Positions 50,496 through 61,319 of a stretch of DNA of 64,000 nucleotides are shown here, in pieces. The stretch is from Pantoea ananatis LMG 2665 (GTDB taxonomy: Bacteria; Pseudomonadota; Gammaproteobacteria; Enterobacterales; Enterobacteriaceae). Numbering within the stretch: position 1 is the first letter of the stretch; each line of letters starts with the position of its first letter. Position numbers and translations under genes: made by a program. The DNA is taken from contig NZ_JMJJ01000007.1 of NCBI RefSeq assembly GCF_000710035.2, positions 62,001-126,000 of the forward strand, in the 5' to 3' direction. The notes under the pieces are model-generated. The model did no database searches. It was not told where the DNA came from and saw only the letters and a program-made list of their open reading frames with translations.

Positions 50496-50514
50496 GACAA
50501 TAATAATCATTATC
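50496..50514 (-). promoter_or_regulatory. Fur box at the ryhB promoter
   Basis: GACAATAATAATCATTATC matches the 19-bp Fur consensus GATAATGATAATCATTATC at 17 positions. It overlaps the probable ryhB -10 region, so Fur with iron should repress ryhB. Confidence 0.9.
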
Positions 50515-50615
50515 ATTCGCATCTGTAAAGTCTTTTTGCACATTCTTTTATTGACGTCATGCGTAAATACCTTGAAGTTGAAAGGGTTATCACCCTGCCA
50601 ACAAGGATAAGCGCT

Positions 50616-51110
50616 ATGAACACGGTAACCATTCGTCATGCTATCCCTTCTGACGCATCCGCATTAACGCGTCTTTACAGCCAGCCCGAAACGCAGGCGG
50701 CTACCCTGCACCTGCCTTATCCTTCCCCCTCGCTGTGGGAGCAGAAACTCGCCAACCCGCGCGCGGGCGTTTATATGCTCGTTGCCTGTCTCGGTGAGCA
50801 GGTCGTTGGGCAACTTACGCTTGAGGGAATGACGGCCGCACGGCGATGGCATTGTGCCAGCCTGGGGATGGGCGTCGATCCGGCGTTTCATCGTCGCGGG
50901 ATTGGCAGCGCCCTGATGGCCGCGATGATCGATCTCTGCGACAACTGGCTACAGGTTACGCGCATTGAACTCACGGTGTTTGCCGACAATGACAACGCGA
51001 TAGCGCTGTATCACAAGTTCGGCTTCCGAATTGAAGGCACCGCGCAAGGCTTCGCCATGCGTGAGGGTGCCTTGATCGATACACATTATATGGCGAGGCT
51101 GAAAACATAA
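50616..51110 (+). CDS. yhhY: N-acetyltransferase YhhY (GNAT)
   Basis: 164-residue GNAT enzyme. The ATG at 50616 (MNTVTIRHAIPSDASAL) has AAGGA at good spacing. The acetyl-CoA loop is visible as GVDPAFHRRGIGSALM, followed by VFADNDNAIALYHKFGF. The E. coli protein acetylates some amino acids such as phenylalanine and methionine and certain hydrophobic analogues. It lies downstream of divergent ryhB and is convergent with ggt. Confidence 0.93.
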   Translation: MNTVTIRHAIPSDASALTRLYSQPETQAATLHLPYPSPSLWEQKLANPRAGVYMLVACLGEQVVGQLTLEGMTAARRWHCASLGMGVDPAFHRRGIGSALMAAMIDLCDNWLQVTRIELTVFADNDNAIALYHKFGFRIEGTAQGFAMREGALIDTHYMARLKT

Positions 51111-51114
51111 GATT

Positions 51115-51141
51115 ACGGGCAGCCAAAGGGCTGCCCGTTTT
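51115..51141. terminator. Bidirectional terminator between yhhY and ggt
   Basis: Perfect 10-bp stem ACGGGCAGCC/GGCTGCCCGT with loop AAAG and TTT after it, exactly in the gap between convergent genes. Confidence 0.85.
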
Positions 51142-51143
51142 CA

Positions 51144-52895
51144 TCAGTAACCTGCGCTCAGGTCATCTACGGTGCGCGGATCGGACGCGCCATACAGCGT
51201 ACCGTCAGGCCCAATCATAATACTTTGGGTACTGCCCATCGACGGCAACACTTTCACATGCTGGCCTTTGGCCTCCAGTAACCGCAAGGTATCCGGACTG
51301 AATCCCTTTTCAACACGCAGCTGATCGGGCAGCCATTGATGATGGAAGCGCGGCGCGTTGGTCGCCTCTGCCACGTTCATCCCGTAATCAATACTGTTCA
51401 CCACCATCTGCAATACCGTGGTGATAATGCGGCTGCCGCCCGGGCTACCCGTTACCAGCCATGTTTTCCCGTCTTTCACCACGATAGTCGGTGACATCGA
51501 AGACAGCGGACGCTTCCCGGCCTGCACGGCATTGGCTTCGCCGCCGACTAACCCGTAAACATTCGGCGTGCCCGGCTTGGCAGAGAAATCATCCATCTGG
51601 TTATTCATCAGAATGCCGCTGTTACCGGCGACGATACCGCTGCCGAAGTAGGTGTTAAGCGTGTAGGTGACAGCGACCGCATTGCCACTTTTGTCCACCA
51701 CGGAGAAGTGAGTAGTTTGATTACTTTCGTAAGGGGCCAGTTTACCCGGCTTGATCTCGCTGGACGGGCGGGCTTTGGCAATATCAATCTGCTGCGCCAG
51801 TGACTTCGCATAGGCTTTGCTGGTCAGCGCCTGCCAGGGCACCTTGACGAAATCCGGATCGCCCAGATATTCGGAACGGTCCGCGTAAGCATACTTCTCC
51901 GCTTCCGCCATGACCTGCATCGCGTCCGCGCTGCCGAAGCCCATTTTGCCCAAATCAAAATTTTCCAGGATATTCAGGATCTGCACGATATGAATGCCGC
52001 CCGATGAAGGCGGTGGCATGGAAAACACCTCATAACCACGATAGGTGCCGCTGACGGGCTTACGTTCAACCGCATGATAGGCTGCTAAATCGGCTTTATT
52101 AATTAACCCGCCATGCTGGGCCATTTCGGCAGCGATTTGATCGGCAATTTTTCCTTTATAGAAGGCATCCGGGCCTTGCTGCGCAATCAGTTGTAAGCTG
52201 TGGGCCAGATTTTTTTGCACCAGACGGTCGCCCTTCTGCCACGGCGTACCATCAGCCTTATAGAAAATGGCTTTGCTATTGGGATGCGTAATCAGCACTT
52301 CCTTACCGTAGGTTTTCAGGTCATCCGCCAGCGCATCGTTGACGACAAAACCGTCACGCGCCAGTTTAATAGCAGGCGCCAGCAGCTTGCTGAGCGGCAG
52401 CGTGCCATATTTATTGACGGCTAAAGCAAAACCCGCCACGGTGCCGGGCGTACCTGAGGCCAGGTGCGAAGTGAGGGAAAGCTTGCTATCGGCATTTCCC
52501 TGCTTATCCAGGAACATATCGCGTGAAGCCGCCGCCGGGGCCATTTCACGGAAATCGATGGCCGTGGTCTGTCCTGATGCCGTGCGCAGCAGCATAAAGC
52601 CCCCACCGCCCAGGTTGCCCGCCTGCGGATGCGTGACCGCCAGCGCAAAGCCCACCGCAACGGCGGCATCCACGGCGTTCCCCCCCTGGCGCAGGATATC
52701 CACCCCAACCTGGGTTGCCAGCGCATCAACCGAGGCCACCATACCGTTATGCGCCTTAACCGGATGAAACGTATCGCTGTCGACACCATAAGAGACGGGC
52801 GGTGCCTGAACCGGCGCGGCACCCGCCCCGGTCACAACAGTAAAACTCATCAATAATGACCAGCCCAGCTGGCGCAGTTTGCCTTGCATCATCAT
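51144..52895 (-). CDS. ggt: Gamma-glutamyltranspeptidase
   Basis: 583-residue periplasmic Ntn hydrolase. A signal peptide (LGWSLLMSFTVVTGAGA) is followed by the large subunit. Self-cleavage before Thr394 in NQTTHFSVVD gives the catalytic small subunit. GSPGGSRII and SSMSPTIVVKDG motifs are conserved. It hydrolyses glutathione and transfers gamma-glutamyl groups. The ATG at 52895 follows GTGGAGAGTGGAAACAAC; a GTG 18 bp upstream is possible. Confidence 0.96.
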   Translation of the reverse strand: MMMQGKLRQLGWSLLMSFTVVTGAGAAPVQAPPVSYGVDSDTFHPVKAHNGMVASVDALATQVGVDILRQGGNAVDAAVAVGFALAVTHPQAGNLGGGGFMLLRTASGQTTAIDFREMAPAAASRDMFLDKQGNADSKLSLTSHLASGTPGTVAGFALAVNKYGTLPLSKLLAPAIKLARDGFVVNDALADDLKTYGKEVLITHPNSKAIFYKADGTPWQKGDRLVQKNLAHSLQLIAQQGPDAFYKGKIADQIAAEMAQHGGLINKADLAAYHAVERKPVSGTYRGYEVFSMPPPSSGGIHIVQILNILENFDLGKMGFGSADAMQVMAEAEKYAYADRSEYLGDPDFVKVPWQALTSKAYAKSLAQQIDIAKARPSSEIKPGKLAPYESNQTTHFSVVDKSGNAVAVTYTLNTYFGSGIVAGNSGILMNNQMDDFSAKPGTPNVYGLVGGEANAVQAGKRPLSSMSPTIVVKDGKTWLVTGSPGGSRIITTVLQMVVNSIDYGMNVAEATNAPRFHHQWLPDQLRVEKGFSPDTLRLLEAKGQHVKVLPSMGSTQSIMIGPDGTLYGASDPRTVDDLSAGY

Positions 52896-53098
52896 GTTGT
52901 TTCCACTCTCCACTTTTATTTACATTTCTTTATTCTTTATGTAACTGACTACAAACACAGTCGAATATCAAGAATTAACGCAAATTCAGTGCACTCCTGG
53001 AGCAGGAATCTGAACCCGTGCATAGAATTATGATAACGACCCCGTGACCCGATTTGGGCACGCACACACAGCACCCGGTCGTTTACTGGAGGATAAAA

Positions 53099-53386
53099 AT
53101 GAAAAAGTGGCTTATGGTTTTTGCCGCCCTGCTGCCGTTAAGCGGCATGGCGAACATGCTGAATAACACCAACAATCCTAATCAACCCGGCTATAACCCT
53201 AGCCAGCAGCGCATGCAAACGCAGATGCTCAACCAGTCGCAGCAACAACAGAACAAACTGCAACAGGATCAGCAGCGTCAGAATCAGGATTTACAGCGTA
53301 AACTGCAGGAACAACGAGACAGTGCCCAGCAGCGAGTGATTAAATCGCAGCCGGGCCAGCAGCAGAATCAACAGAGTCAGTATTAG
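53099..53386 (+). CDS. yhhA: YhhA, glutamine-rich periplasmic protein (DUF2756)
   Basis: 95-residue exported protein. The start at 53099 has GGAGG at good spacing and begins a signal peptide ([18 protein letters not shown]). The mature chain is very rich in Gln and Asn and probably helical ([25 protein letters not shown]). E. coli YhhA is longer (about 146 residues). Function unknown. It lies between ggt and ugpQ; its stop codon overlaps the ugpQ stop on the other strand. Confidence 0.88.
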   Translation: MKKWLMVFAALLPLSGMANMLNNTNNPNQPGYNPSQQRMQTQMLNQSQQQQNKLQQDQQRQNQDLQRKLQEQRDSAQQRVIKSQPGQQQNQQSQY

Positions 53387-54126
53387 CGGAAATCGGGGCC
53401 GATGATGTCGATGCTGTCCGTACAGATGGCATCAACGCCCCATTTCAACAGCGTTCTGGCCCGGTCAGGGCTGTTTACGGTATAAACCAGAATATGCAGA
53501 TCGGCCTCTTTCAGTTCTGCCACCCGCGCCTCGGTTAACACCTTATGATTGAGATGAATGGAGGTGCAGTCGAGCGCGCGGGTTTTCGCTTTCCACGCGG
53601 TGTCCCAGCTATGGGACAACAGCCCACGCGGTAGCTGAGGTTCAGCCTGCATCGCGGCTTCCAGCGCCTCAAAGGAAAATGATGACAGCAATGGCAGCGT
53701 TTGTCCCTGCCACAGCGCGGCGGCTGCCTGAGCAATAGCGCGCCCGGTTTCTGCATCCGTTCCTGTTGTAGGTTTAATTTCGATATTGGCCATCATCCCA
53801 TGCTGGCGACAGCGCTCGGCGACCTCATCCAGCCGGGCCAGCTTTTCCCCCTGAAACACATCGCTAAACCAGCCGCCCGCATCCAGCTGTGACAGCTTGT
53901 CCCAGGGCAGTTCACCCGCTACGCCCCAGCCGTTGCTGGTACGATCTAACGTATCGTCATGCAGCAGGAAAATATGCGCATCGGCCGACAGTTTGGCGTC
54001 GAATTCAATCATCAGGTGACCATATCTGGCGCCCGTATCAATTGCCGCAAGTGTATTTTCCGGTGCCAGCTTTCCTCCGCCCCGATGGGCGACGATGGGC
54101 GGATAAGGCCACTGTTTTTTACTCAT
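53383..54126 (-). CDS. ugpQ: Glycerophosphodiester phosphodiesterase, cytoplasmic
   Basis: 247 residues. The start at 54126 ([25 protein letters not shown]) overlaps the ugpC stop by ATGA. The GDPD catalytic motifs HRGG...[31 protein letters not shown] and NIEIKP are present. It has no signal peptide, unlike GlpQ. It splits glycerophosphodiesters to glycerol-3-phosphate and an alcohol as they are imported by UgpBAEC. Last gene of the ugp operon. Confidence 0.96.
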   Translation of the reverse strand: MSKKQWPYPPIVAHRGGGKLAPENTLAAIDTGARYGHLMIEFDAKLSADAHIFLLHDDTLDRTSNGWGVAGELPWDKLSQLDAGGWFSDVFQGEKLARLDEVAERCRQHGMMANIEIKPTTGTDAETGRAIAQAAAALWQGQTLPLLSSFSFEALEAAMQAEPQLPRGLLSHSWDTAWKAKTRALDCTSIHLNHKVLTEARVAELKEADLHILVYTVNSPDRARTLLKWGVDAICTDSIDIIGPDFR

Positions 54127-55196
54127 TCCAGACGTTTCCCGTGCGTTGAATCGAAGAAATGTAGCGACCCCAGGGGCAGATGCAGCCATAAGGTACTGCC
54201 TGCTTCAGGGCGCTCGCTGTGGGGCAAGCGTACCACTAAACGTGCCTCACCGATGCGGCCATGCGCCAGATTATCCGCCCCGAGCATTTCCAGGGTTTCC
54301 ACCCGGAACGGAATTCCGCCCTGCGCCTGGCTGCTGATCTGAATATGTTCTGGTCGTACGCCAAGGACGACGGGACGGTTGGCCCACTTCGCTTTTCCCT
54401 CGCCAATGGCTATCCCGTGGGAGGCATCAATCGTAAAGCGCGTCCCCTCCTGGCTGATATTGCCATGGATCAGATTCATGGCCGGTGAGCCCATAAAAGA
54501 CGCGACAAACTGGCTGGCGGGCCGTTCATAGACCTCTACCGGCGTGCCGATCTGCTCCAGTATGCCTTTGTTCATGACCATGACGCGCTGTGCCAGCGTC
54601 ATCGCCTCGACCTGATCGTGCGTCACGTACAGGCTGGTGGTTTGCAGACGACGGTGCAGCTGCTGAAGCTCCAGGCGCATCTGGACACGCAGGCGGGCAT
54701 CCAGATTAGAGAGGGGCTCATCAAACAGAAACACGGCAGGCTCACGCACGATAGCGCGGCCCATGGCCACGCGCTGGCGCTGCCCACCCGATAACTCACG
54801 CGGACGGCGCGTCAGCAGGTGATCCAGCTCCAGGCTCCGTGCGGCTTCCAGCACACGTTGACGAACATGTTCTTTACTCATGCCGCGGATTTTCAGGCCG
54901 TAAGCCATGTTCTCTTCGACGGACATATGAGGATAGAGCGCATAGTTTTGAAACACCATGGCAATGCCGCGGTCTTTTGGCTCTTCGTGAGTGACACGTT
55001 TATCGGCAATATAGATATCGCCAGAGCTCACCCGCTCCAGTCCGGCGACCATACGCAACAGCGTGGATTTGCCACAGCCCGAAGGGCCCACCATCACCAT
55101 AAACTCGCCGTCGTTGATCGTGACGTTGAGCGGTTGGATGATCTGATTTTTACCGTCGTAAGACTTGGTCACCGCCTGAAGGGTTACGCCTGCCAT
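54123..55196 (-). CDS. ugpC: sn-Glycerol-3-phosphate ABC transporter, ATPase
   Basis: 357-residue MalK-like ATPase. Walker [10 protein letters not shown], signature [15 protein letters not shown], Walker [14 protein letters not shown] and the switch His are present, followed by a C-terminal OB-type regulatory domain. It powers UgpBAE and is inhibited by internal phosphate in E. coli. It is 2 bp after ugpE and overlaps ugpQ. Confidence 0.96.
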   Translation of the reverse strand: MAGVTLQAVTKSYDGKNQIIQPLNVTINDGEFMVMVGPSGCGKSTLLRMVAGLERVSSGDIYIADKRVTHEEPKDRGIAMVFQNYALYPHMSVEENMAYGLKIRGMSKEHVRQRVLEAARSLELDHLLTRRPRELSGGQRQRVAMGRAIVREPAVFLFDEPLSNLDARLRVQMRLELQQLHRRLQTTSLYVTHDQVEAMTLAQRVMVMNKGILEQIGTPVEVYERPASQFVASFMGSPAMNLIHGNISQEGTRFTIDASHGIAIGEGKAKWANRPVVLGVRPEHIQISSQAQGGIPFRVETLEMLGADNLAHGRIGEARLVVRLPHSERPEAGSTLWLHLPLGSLHFFDSTHGKRLE

Positions 55197-55198
55197 CT

Positions 55199-56044
55199 TT
55201 ATTTCTCGCTCTCAACCAGACCACGCACAAAGGCGCGCTGCATAACAAATACCACCACCACCGGTGGAATCAGGGTTAACAACATTGCCGCCATCACTTC
55301 GTTCCACTGGGTCGGCGAACCGCTGGTGGAGATCATGCTTTTAATGCCAGCCACGGCAGTGCCCAGGTTGGCGTTATCAATGATTAACAGCGGCCAGAGA
55401 TACTGGTTCCAGCCATAGATAAAGGTGATCACGAACAGCGCCGCCAGGTTAGTTTTTGACAGCGGCAGCACGATGTCCCAGAAAAAACGCATCGCGCTGG
55501 CCCCGTCAATGCGCGCCGCTTCGATTAACTCATCCGGTAGCGACATAAAGAACTGCCGAAACAGAAAAGTGGCGGTAGCTGAGGCCATCAGGGGCAGGGT
55601 CAGCCCGCTGTAGCTGTCCAGCAGATTAAGATCGGCGATAACCTGCACCGTCGGGAAAATGCGCACCTCAACCGGCAGCATCAGGGTAATAAAGATCATC
55701 CAAAAGAACAGCGAACGCAGTGGAAAACGAAACCACACCAGCGCAAAGGCCGACAGAATCGACACCAGGATTTTGCCAATCGTAATACCCAGCGCCATGA
55801 TGACGCTGTTCATCAGCATCACGCTAAAGGCCGGACCGTTGCCGTTAACCCCGCGCGTCCAGATGTTCGAAATGTTTTCCCACAGGTGCGTGCCGGGAAT
55901 CAGCGTCATCGGGACGTTATACACGGCGTCGTTATCCAGCGTAGCCGCCACAAAGGCGACATAGAGCGGAAACAGAATGGTCAGGATGCCCAACACCAGC
56001 ACCACATGGCTGAATATGTCCAGTCCGCGACGGTTTTCAATCAT
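55199..56044 (-). CDS. ugpE: sn-Glycerol-3-phosphate ABC transporter, permease UgpE
   Basis: 281-residue inner-membrane permease with six predicted helices and the EAA loop [28 protein letters not shown], which contacts the ATPase. Pairs with UgpA. Its ATG overlaps the ugpA stop (ATGA), showing translational coupling. Confidence 0.96.
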   Translation of the reverse strand: MIENRRGLDIFSHVVLVLGILTILFPLYVAFVAATLDNDAVYNVPMTLIPGTHLWENISNIWTRGVNGNGPAFSVMLMNSVIMALGITIGKILVSILSAFALVWFRFPLRSLFFWMIFITLMLPVEVRIFPTVQVIADLNLLDSYSGLTLPLMASATATFLFRQFFMSLPDELIEAARIDGASAMRFFWDIVLPLSKTNLAALFVITFIYGWNQYLWPLLIIDNANLGTAVAGIKSMISTSGSPTQWNEVMAAMLLTLIPPVVVVFVMQRAFVRGLVESEK

Positions 56045-56928
56045 TGGTATTGCACCTTACGCTCAACAAAACGGAACTGAATGACCGTCAGGCCAATCAC
56101 CAGCAGCATTAACACCACGGACTGCGCGGCTGAAGAGGAGAGATCGAGGCCGGTGAAGCCTTCCCGGTAAATTTTATAGATAAGCGTGGTCGTTGCCTGA
56201 ACCGGACCACCGCCTGTCGCGGCATCAATCACCGGGAAGGTATCGAAGAAGGCATAGATCAGATTGACCACCAGCAGAAAGAAGCTTACCGGCGTGATCA
56301 ACGGGAGCGAAATCGAGAAGAAGCGGCGCACCGGCCCCGCGCCATCAATGGCGGCGGCTTCAACCAGCGACTTCGGTATCGACTGTAATGCCGCAAAAAA
56401 GAACAGGAAGTTGTAGCTCATCTGTTGCCACACCGAGGCCAGCACCACCAGAAACATAGCTTGACCGCTGTTTTGGGCAAAGTTCCAGTTATAGCCCATG
56501 TGGTTAAGCAGATAGCTGAGTAAACCCAGGCCGGGGCTGAACAGAAACATCCATAATACCGCGGCAATAACCGGCGCCACGGCGTAGGGCAACAGCAGCA
56601 GCATCTGATACAGCTTGCGCAGCCGCACGACATAGTCCACCAGTGCCGCCAGGAGCAAAGACGATACCATGCCAAAAAACGCCACCATCCCGCTGAACTT
56701 GATCGTGGTCCAGAAGGTATCCAGATAGAGGCTATCGGAAAACAGCCGTTTGAAGTTATCCAGCCCGACAAAGGTGCTGGAGATACCGAAGGGATCCAGG
56801 TTTTGCAGGGAATACCACAGCGCTTCACCCGCTGGCCAGACAAAGAAAATAGCGGTGATCAGGAGCTGCGGGAGCACCAGCAAATAGGGTAACAGGCGAT
56901 TGCGAAACACCGGGCGAGATGGAGACAT
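56041..56928 (-). CDS. ugpA: sn-Glycerol-3-phosphate ABC transporter, permease UgpA
   Basis: 295-residue inner-membrane permease from the ATG at 56928 ([23 protein letters not shown]). About six helices and the EAA loop [27 protein letters not shown] are visible. It is separated from ugpB by a 55-bp gap containing a terminator-like hairpin, unlike the overlaps of the later genes. Confidence 0.95.
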   Translation of the reverse strand: MSPSRPVFRNRLLPYLLVLPQLLITAIFFVWPAGEALWYSLQNLDPFGISSTFVGLDNFKRLFSDSLYLDTFWTTIKFSGMVAFFGMVSSLLLAALVDYVVRLRKLYQMLLLLPYAVAPVIAAVLWMFLFSPGLGLLSYLLNHMGYNWNFAQNSGQAMFLVVLASVWQQMSYNFLFFFAALQSIPKSLVEAAAIDGAGPVRRFFSISLPLITPVSFFLLVVNLIYAFFDTFPVIDAATGGGPVQATTTLIYKIYREGFTGLDLSSSAAQSVVLMLLVIGLTVIQFRFVERKVQYQ

Positions 56929-56947
56929 AACGTTCTCTGACTTTGGG

Positions 56948-56973
56948 GAAAAAAGGCCAGCCGGAGCTGGCCT
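56948..56973 (-). terminator. Attenuating terminator between ugpB and ugpA
   Basis: On the minus strand: AGGCCAGC-TCCG-GCTGGCCT followed by TTTTT. It lies within the operon after the binding-protein gene, so it probably lowers ugpAECQ relative to ugpB rather than ending the operon. Confidence 0.75.
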
Positions 56974-56983
56974 GCACACCGGA

Positions 56984-58300
56984 TTACTTGTTCTGTTGCT
57001 CGAAACGACGCAGCAGTTCGTTACCGCGTTTCACTGCGTTATCCAGTGCCGCCTGCGGTGACTGCTTGCCGGTCCAGACGCCTTCCAGCTCTTCATCCAG
57101 AATGGTACGGATCTGAGGCATATTCCCCAGACGCATGCCTTTGGTGTAAGGCAATGGTGGCTTGTTCATCATCTGGCGAATGGCGATATCCGCGCCTGGA
57201 TTTTTATCGTAGAAGCCTTCTTTCTTCGTCAGCTCATATGCCGCAGTGGTAATCGGCAGGTAGCCGGTTTTCTGATGCCATTCCGCCGCAATTTTTGGCT
57301 CGGTGAGGAATTTCATGAATTCCGCTGCACCTTTGTAGGTGTTAGCATCTTTGCCCTTCATCACCCACAGGCTGGCACCGCCGATAATCGCGTTCTGTGG
57401 CGCATTCGGGATATCCGCATCGTAAGGCATCATGCCTACGCCGTAGTTGAATTTGGCATAATGACGGATGTCGGCCAGCGAGCCGGATGAGGCCGTCGTC
57501 ATACCACAATCCCCGTTGTAGAACTTGGCGGTCGATTCATCTTTACGACCAAAATAGGTGAAGTCACCTTTCTTGTTCATATCTTCCAGTAGCTGGATAT
57601 GACGAACCTGTGCCGGCTTGTTGAACTCCAGCACGGCATCAGTGCCGTCGAAACCATTGTTCTTGGTCGCCACCGGCAGACCGTTCCAGGCACTGAAGTT
57701 TTCAATCTGGATCCATCCCTGCCAGCCGCTGGCATAGCCGCAGCTCATGCCTGACTTACGCAGCGCGTCGGCATCCTTTGCCAGTTCCTGCCAGGTTTTT
57801 GGCGGCTGGTCCGGATTCAGGCCCGCTTTTTTAAACGCGTCTTTGTTGTAGTACAGCACGGGCGTGGAGCTGTTGAAGGGTTGAGAGATCAGCTGGCCTT
57901 GTGCGTTGCTGTAGTAACCGGCGACCGCAGGCACAAACTGCTTCTCATCCATTGGGATGCCAGCATCTTTAAACACCTGGTACACCGGCACGATGGCTTT
58001 GGAGGCCATCATGGTTGCCGTACCCACTTCGTAAACCTGTAACAGCGCAGGGGCTTTTCCTGTGCGGACCGCAGCGATACCTGCCGCCAGACTCTGTTCG
58101 TAGTTCCCTTTATACACCGGGACGATCTTGTAGTCGGGGTGCTCCTGGTTAAAACGTTGTGCCAGTGAGTCAACTTCTTTGCCTAACTCGCCTTCCATTG
58201 AGTGCCAGAAAGGGATCTCAGTTACGGCCAGTGCATTACCACTGATCGCCAGACCGAGCAGTGCGCTCATCAGGCTACGACGAAAAGTAACAACGGACAT
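56984..58300 (-). CDS. ugpB: sn-Glycerol-3-phosphate periplasmic binding protein
   Basis: 438-residue periplasmic solute-binding protein with a signal peptide ([16 protein letters not shown]) and the mature start [19 protein letters not shown], as in E. coli UgpB. It captures glycerol-3-phosphate and glycerophosphocholine for UgpAEC. First gene of ugpBAECQ, with PhoB boxes upstream, indicating induction by phosphate starvation. Confidence 0.97.
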   Translation of the reverse strand: MSVVTFRRSLMSALLGLAISGNALAVTEIPFWHSMEGELGKEVDSLAQRFNQEHPDYKIVPVYKGNYEQSLAAGIAAVRTGKAPALLQVYEVGTATMMASKAIVPVYQVFKDAGIPMDEKQFVPAVAGYYSNAQGQLISQPFNSSTPVLYYNKDAFKKAGLNPDQPPKTWQELAKDADALRKSGMSCGYASGWQGWIQIENFSAWNGLPVATKNNGFDGTDAVLEFNKPAQVRHIQLLEDMNKKGDFTYFGRKDESTAKFYNGDCGMTTASSGSLADIRHYAKFNYGVGMMPYDADIPNAPQNAIIGGASLWVMKGKDANTYKGAAEFMKFLTEPKIAAEWHQKTGYLPITTAAYELTKKEGFYDKNPGADIAIRQMMNKPPLPYTKGMRLGNMPQIRTILDEELEGVWTGKQSPQAALDNAVKRGNELLRRFEQQNK

Positions 58301-58360
58301 AGAATTTTCCTGTTCAGGTAGGTACGCGCGTTATCACGCATTTTTTGCTCGCGAAGTAAC

Positions 58361-58436
58361 ATGACACGCGGAAATGACGGAAAAATAACAGTCAGATGAC
58401 GGAAAAATGACGACAGAATGTCAGAAGATGACAGGG
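58361..58436 (-). promoter_or_regulatory. PhoB box cluster upstream of ugpB
   Basis: On the minus strand the region has repeated pho half-sites with 11-bp spacing: CTGTCATCTTCTGACAT, CTGTCGTCATTTTTCCGTCA, and CTGTTATTTTTCCGTCAT. At least two overlapping 18-bp pho boxes are likely, 60-135 bp before the ugpB start. Confidence 0.82.
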
Positions 58437-58574
58437 ATAAGCGGGATTAATGCATGATGACGACAGGCGAGTGCAGAAGAATGCAGCTAAGGCAGCGCTG
58501 AGAAACAGCGCCCACACCTGTACGAGGAGGGGCGCTGCCGGATCCTGGCCTGGCAGGAACGTCAGGCCAGAAAG

Positions 58575-59282
58575 CTAGGCGCCCAGATACGCGCTGCGCA
58601 CGGCCTCGTTAGAAAGCAATGCCTCACCGCTGTCCTCCAGCACCACGTGACCGTTTTCCAGTACGTAGCCCCTGTCGGCCAGTTTCAGTGCCTGGTTCGC
58701 GTTTTGCTCGACCAGGAAAATCGTCATGCCTTCGCTGCGTAACTGCTCAATCGTATCGAATATTTGCTGAATAATAATCGGCGCCAGGCCCAGAGAAGGC
58801 TCATCGAGTAACAACAGGCGCGGCTGGCTCATCAGTGCCCGACCGATAGCCAGCATCTGCTGTTCGCCACCGGACATCGTGCCTGCCCGCTGAATTTTAC
58901 GCTCAGCCAGACGCGGGAACAGCTGGTAAACACGTTCGATGCGCTGCAGATACTGCTGACGACTGGCAAAAAAACCGCCCATCGCCAGATTCTCTTCCAC
59001 GGTCATACGTGAAAATACGCGACGGCCTTCAGGCACGATGGCAATGGCTTCACGCATAATGCGCGCCGTTTGCCAGTCGGTAATGGCTTTGCCATCAAAA
59101 GTAATGGTGCCGCTGGTGGCGCGCGGTTCGCCGCACAGCGTACCCAGCAGCGTGGTTTTACCGGCACCGTTGGCACCAATCAGCGTGACGATCTCACCCT
59201 GATCGATATGCAGGCTTACGCCATGCAGGGCCTGAATTTTGCCGTAATGCGCACTGACGTTATCAATGGTTAACATGGCCAT
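58575..59282 (-). CDS. livF: Branched-chain amino acid ABC transporter, ATPase LivF
   Basis: 235-residue ABC ATPase: Walker A GANGAGKTT, signature MSGGEQQMLAIGRAL, Walker B LLLLDEPSLGLAP. It aligns with E. coli LivF. The ATG at 59282 has GGAGAGG upstream. With LivG it drives leucine, isoleucine and valine uptake. Last gene of the liv operon, 1 bp after livG. Confidence 0.97.
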   Translation of the reverse strand: MAMLTIDNVSAHYGKIQALHGVSLHIDQGEIVTLIGANGAGKTTLLGTLCGEPRATSGTITFDGKAITDWQTARIMREAIAIVPEGRRVFSRMTVEENLAMGGFFASRQQYLQRIERVYQLFPRLAERKIQRAGTMSGGEQQMLAIGRALMSQPRLLLLDEPSLGLAPIIIQQIFDTIEQLRSEGMTIFLVEQNANQALKLADRGYVLENGHVVLEDSGEALLSNEAVRSAYLGA

Positions 59283-59283
59283 A

Positions 59284-60051
59284 TTACGCCTCTCCTAAAT
59301 AGGCACGGATCACGTCCGGATTGTTACGAATCTCTTCCGGCGTGCCGTTAGCCAGTGGCGTTCCCTGATTAACCACATAGATACGATCGGAAATGCCCAT
59401 GACCAGTTTCATGTCGTGCTCAATCAATAAAACGGAAACCTTATGTTCGCCACGTAACTCGGCAATCAATTCATCAAGCTCGTGCGTTTCTTTGGGGTTA
59501 AGCCCGGCGGCCGGTTCATCCAGCATTAAAATCTCCGGACGCGTCACCATGCAGCGGGCGATCTCCAGGCGGCGCTGCTGACCGTAGGCCAGATTACCGG
59601 CCTGGCGGTTGGCCATGTCCAGCAACCCGACGCGTTCGAGCCAGGTGGCGGCACGATCCAGCGCCTCGCCTTCACTGCGGCGAAAGGCGGGCGTTTTAAT
59701 CAGGCCGGAAAAGACCCCGCTTTTCAGATGTTGGTGCTGCGCGACCAGCAGGTTTTCTATCACCGTCATTTCGCGGAACAGGCGCACATGCTGAAAGGTA
59801 CGGACAATCCCCATGCGCGCGATCTTCTGCCCGGATAAACCAGCCAGATTCTTGTCACGCAAGGTAATGCTGCCGCCTGTTGGCTTGTAGAAACCTGTCA
59901 GGCAGTTGAACACGGTGGTTTTGCCTGCTCCGTTCGGACCGATAAGCGACACGATTTCCTGTGGACGCAGTTCCAGTTTGACGTTGTTTACGGCTAACAG
60001 ACCGCCGAAGCGCATCATCAGGCCTTCAACGGCTAATAAAGGCTGACTCAT
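59284..60051 (-). CDS. livG: Branched-chain amino acid ABC transporter, ATPase LivG
   Basis: 255-residue ABC ATPase: Walker [10 protein letters not shown], signature [15 protein letters not shown] (LivG-type variant of LSGGQ) and Walker [14 protein letters not shown]. Overlaps livM by 4 bp (ATGA). Confidence 0.97.
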   Translation of the reverse strand: MSQPLLAVEGLMMRFGGLLAVNNVKLELRPQEIVSLIGPNGAGKTTVFNCLTGFYKPTGGSITLRDKNLAGLSGQKIARMGIVRTFQHVRLFREMTVIENLLVAQHQHLKSGVFSGLIKTPAFRRSEGEALDRAATWLERVGLLDMANRQAGNLAYGQQRRLEIARCMVTRPEILMLDEPAAGLNPKETHELDELIAELRGEHKVSVLLIEHDMKLVMGISDRIYVVNQGTPLANGTPEEIRNNPDVIRAYLGEA

Positions 60052-61319
60052 GCCTGCTCTCCTTGTTTACCCTGCCTGAGTTTCAGGTGTGGACGCTTCA
60101 TCGGCAATAAACCCTGCGGCCGCCAGATCATCATCAGCACCATCAACCCACCGAGGACCAGCATGCTGTACTCATTGAGGTCGCGCATCAGTTCACGCGA
60201 CACCACCAGCAGAATGGCGGCCAGAATCACCGCAAACTGCGATCCCATTCCGCCCAGAACCACGATGGCCAGCACAAACGCGGATTCAACGAAGGTAAAG
60301 GATTCGGGACTGACAAATCCCTGGCGGGCGGCAAACAGCGTACCGGCAAACCCCGCAAAAGCCGCACTGATAGTAAAGGCAGTCAGCTTAATACGGGTCG
60401 GGCTTAAGCCCAGCGAGCGACAGGCAATCTCATCTTCACGCAGTGCTTCCCAGGCCCGTCCAAGCGGCATACGCAGCAGACGGTTAATCACAAACAGCGT
60501 CAACACCACTAACAGTAACGCCACCAGATACAGGAAAATCACCCTGTCGCTGGGATCGTACTTCATGCCAAAGACCTCGTGAAACGTGCCCCATCCCCCT
60601 TCACTGACGCGGCGGCCGAACTCCAGGCCGAAGAAAGTGGGTTTGGGAATCTGGGCAATACCGTTCGGTCCCCCTGTAATCGCGGTATTGTTAAGCAGCA
60701 GAATACGGACGATTTCGCCGAAGCCCAGCGTCACGATAGCCAGATAATCGCCGCGCAGCCGCAATACCGGGAACCCCAGCAGCAGGCCAAAGGCCGCGGC
60801 CACTAATCCGGCCAGCGGCAGGCTCTGCCAGAAACCGAAACCATAGTAATGATTGAGCAAAGCAAAGGTATAGGCACCGATGGCATAGAAGCCGCCATAG
60901 CCCAGAACCAGCAGCCCCGATAGCCCAACCACCACGTTCAGCCCCAGGCCCAGCATGATGTAGATGAGCGTCAGCGTCGCAATATCAACGCTGCCGCGCG
61001 AGACCAGAAAAGGCCAGATAACGGCAGCAGCGATCATTAACGCCATGACAAGTTTTTGCTTCGGCGTGGAACCATCAAACCCAGGCAGCACCAGACCGCC
61101 ACTGCTGCGCTTCAGCTTGCCCTGAAGCAGCGGACGCAGCAGCTGGAACAGAAACACCACCGCACAACCGATAAATATCCAGTTCCAGCGCACGCTACCG
61201 GCATTGACCACCTGTAGCTTCGTACCATTCAGATCGAGGCGCATTCCCATAAAGAACGCAGCCAGAACCAGCAACATGACCGTAGAGATCAGCGCATTGA
61301 CCAGACCAAGGCGTTTCAT
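60048..61319 (-). CDS. livM: Branched-chain amino acid ABC transporter, permease LivM
   Basis: 423-residue inner-membrane permease with a long N-terminal extension of two to three helices before the core, as in E. coli LivM (425). The ATPase-contact region [24 protein letters not shown] is visible. It overlaps livH upstream and livG downstream by ATGA. Confidence 0.97.
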   Translation of the reverse strand: MKRLGLVNALISTVMLLVLAAFFMGMRLDLNGTKLQVVNAGSVRWNWIFIGCAVVFLFQLLRPLLQGKLKRSSGGLVLPGFDGSTPKQKLVMALMIAAAVIWPFLVSRGSVDIATLTLIYIMLGLGLNVVVGLSGLLVLGYGGFYAIGAYTFALLNHYYGFGFWQSLPLAGLVAAAFGLLLGFPVLRLRGDYLAIVTLGFGEIVRILLLNNTAITGGPNGIAQIPKPTFFGLEFGRRVSEGGWGTFHEVFGMKYDPSDRVIFLYLVALLLVVLTLFVINRLLRMPLGRAWEALREDEIACRSLGLSPTRIKLTAFTISAAFAGFAGTLFAARQGFVSPESFTFVESAFVLAIVVLGGMGSQFAVILAAILLVVSRELMRDLNEYSMLVLGGLMVLMMIWRPQGLLPMKRPHLKLRQGKQGEQA

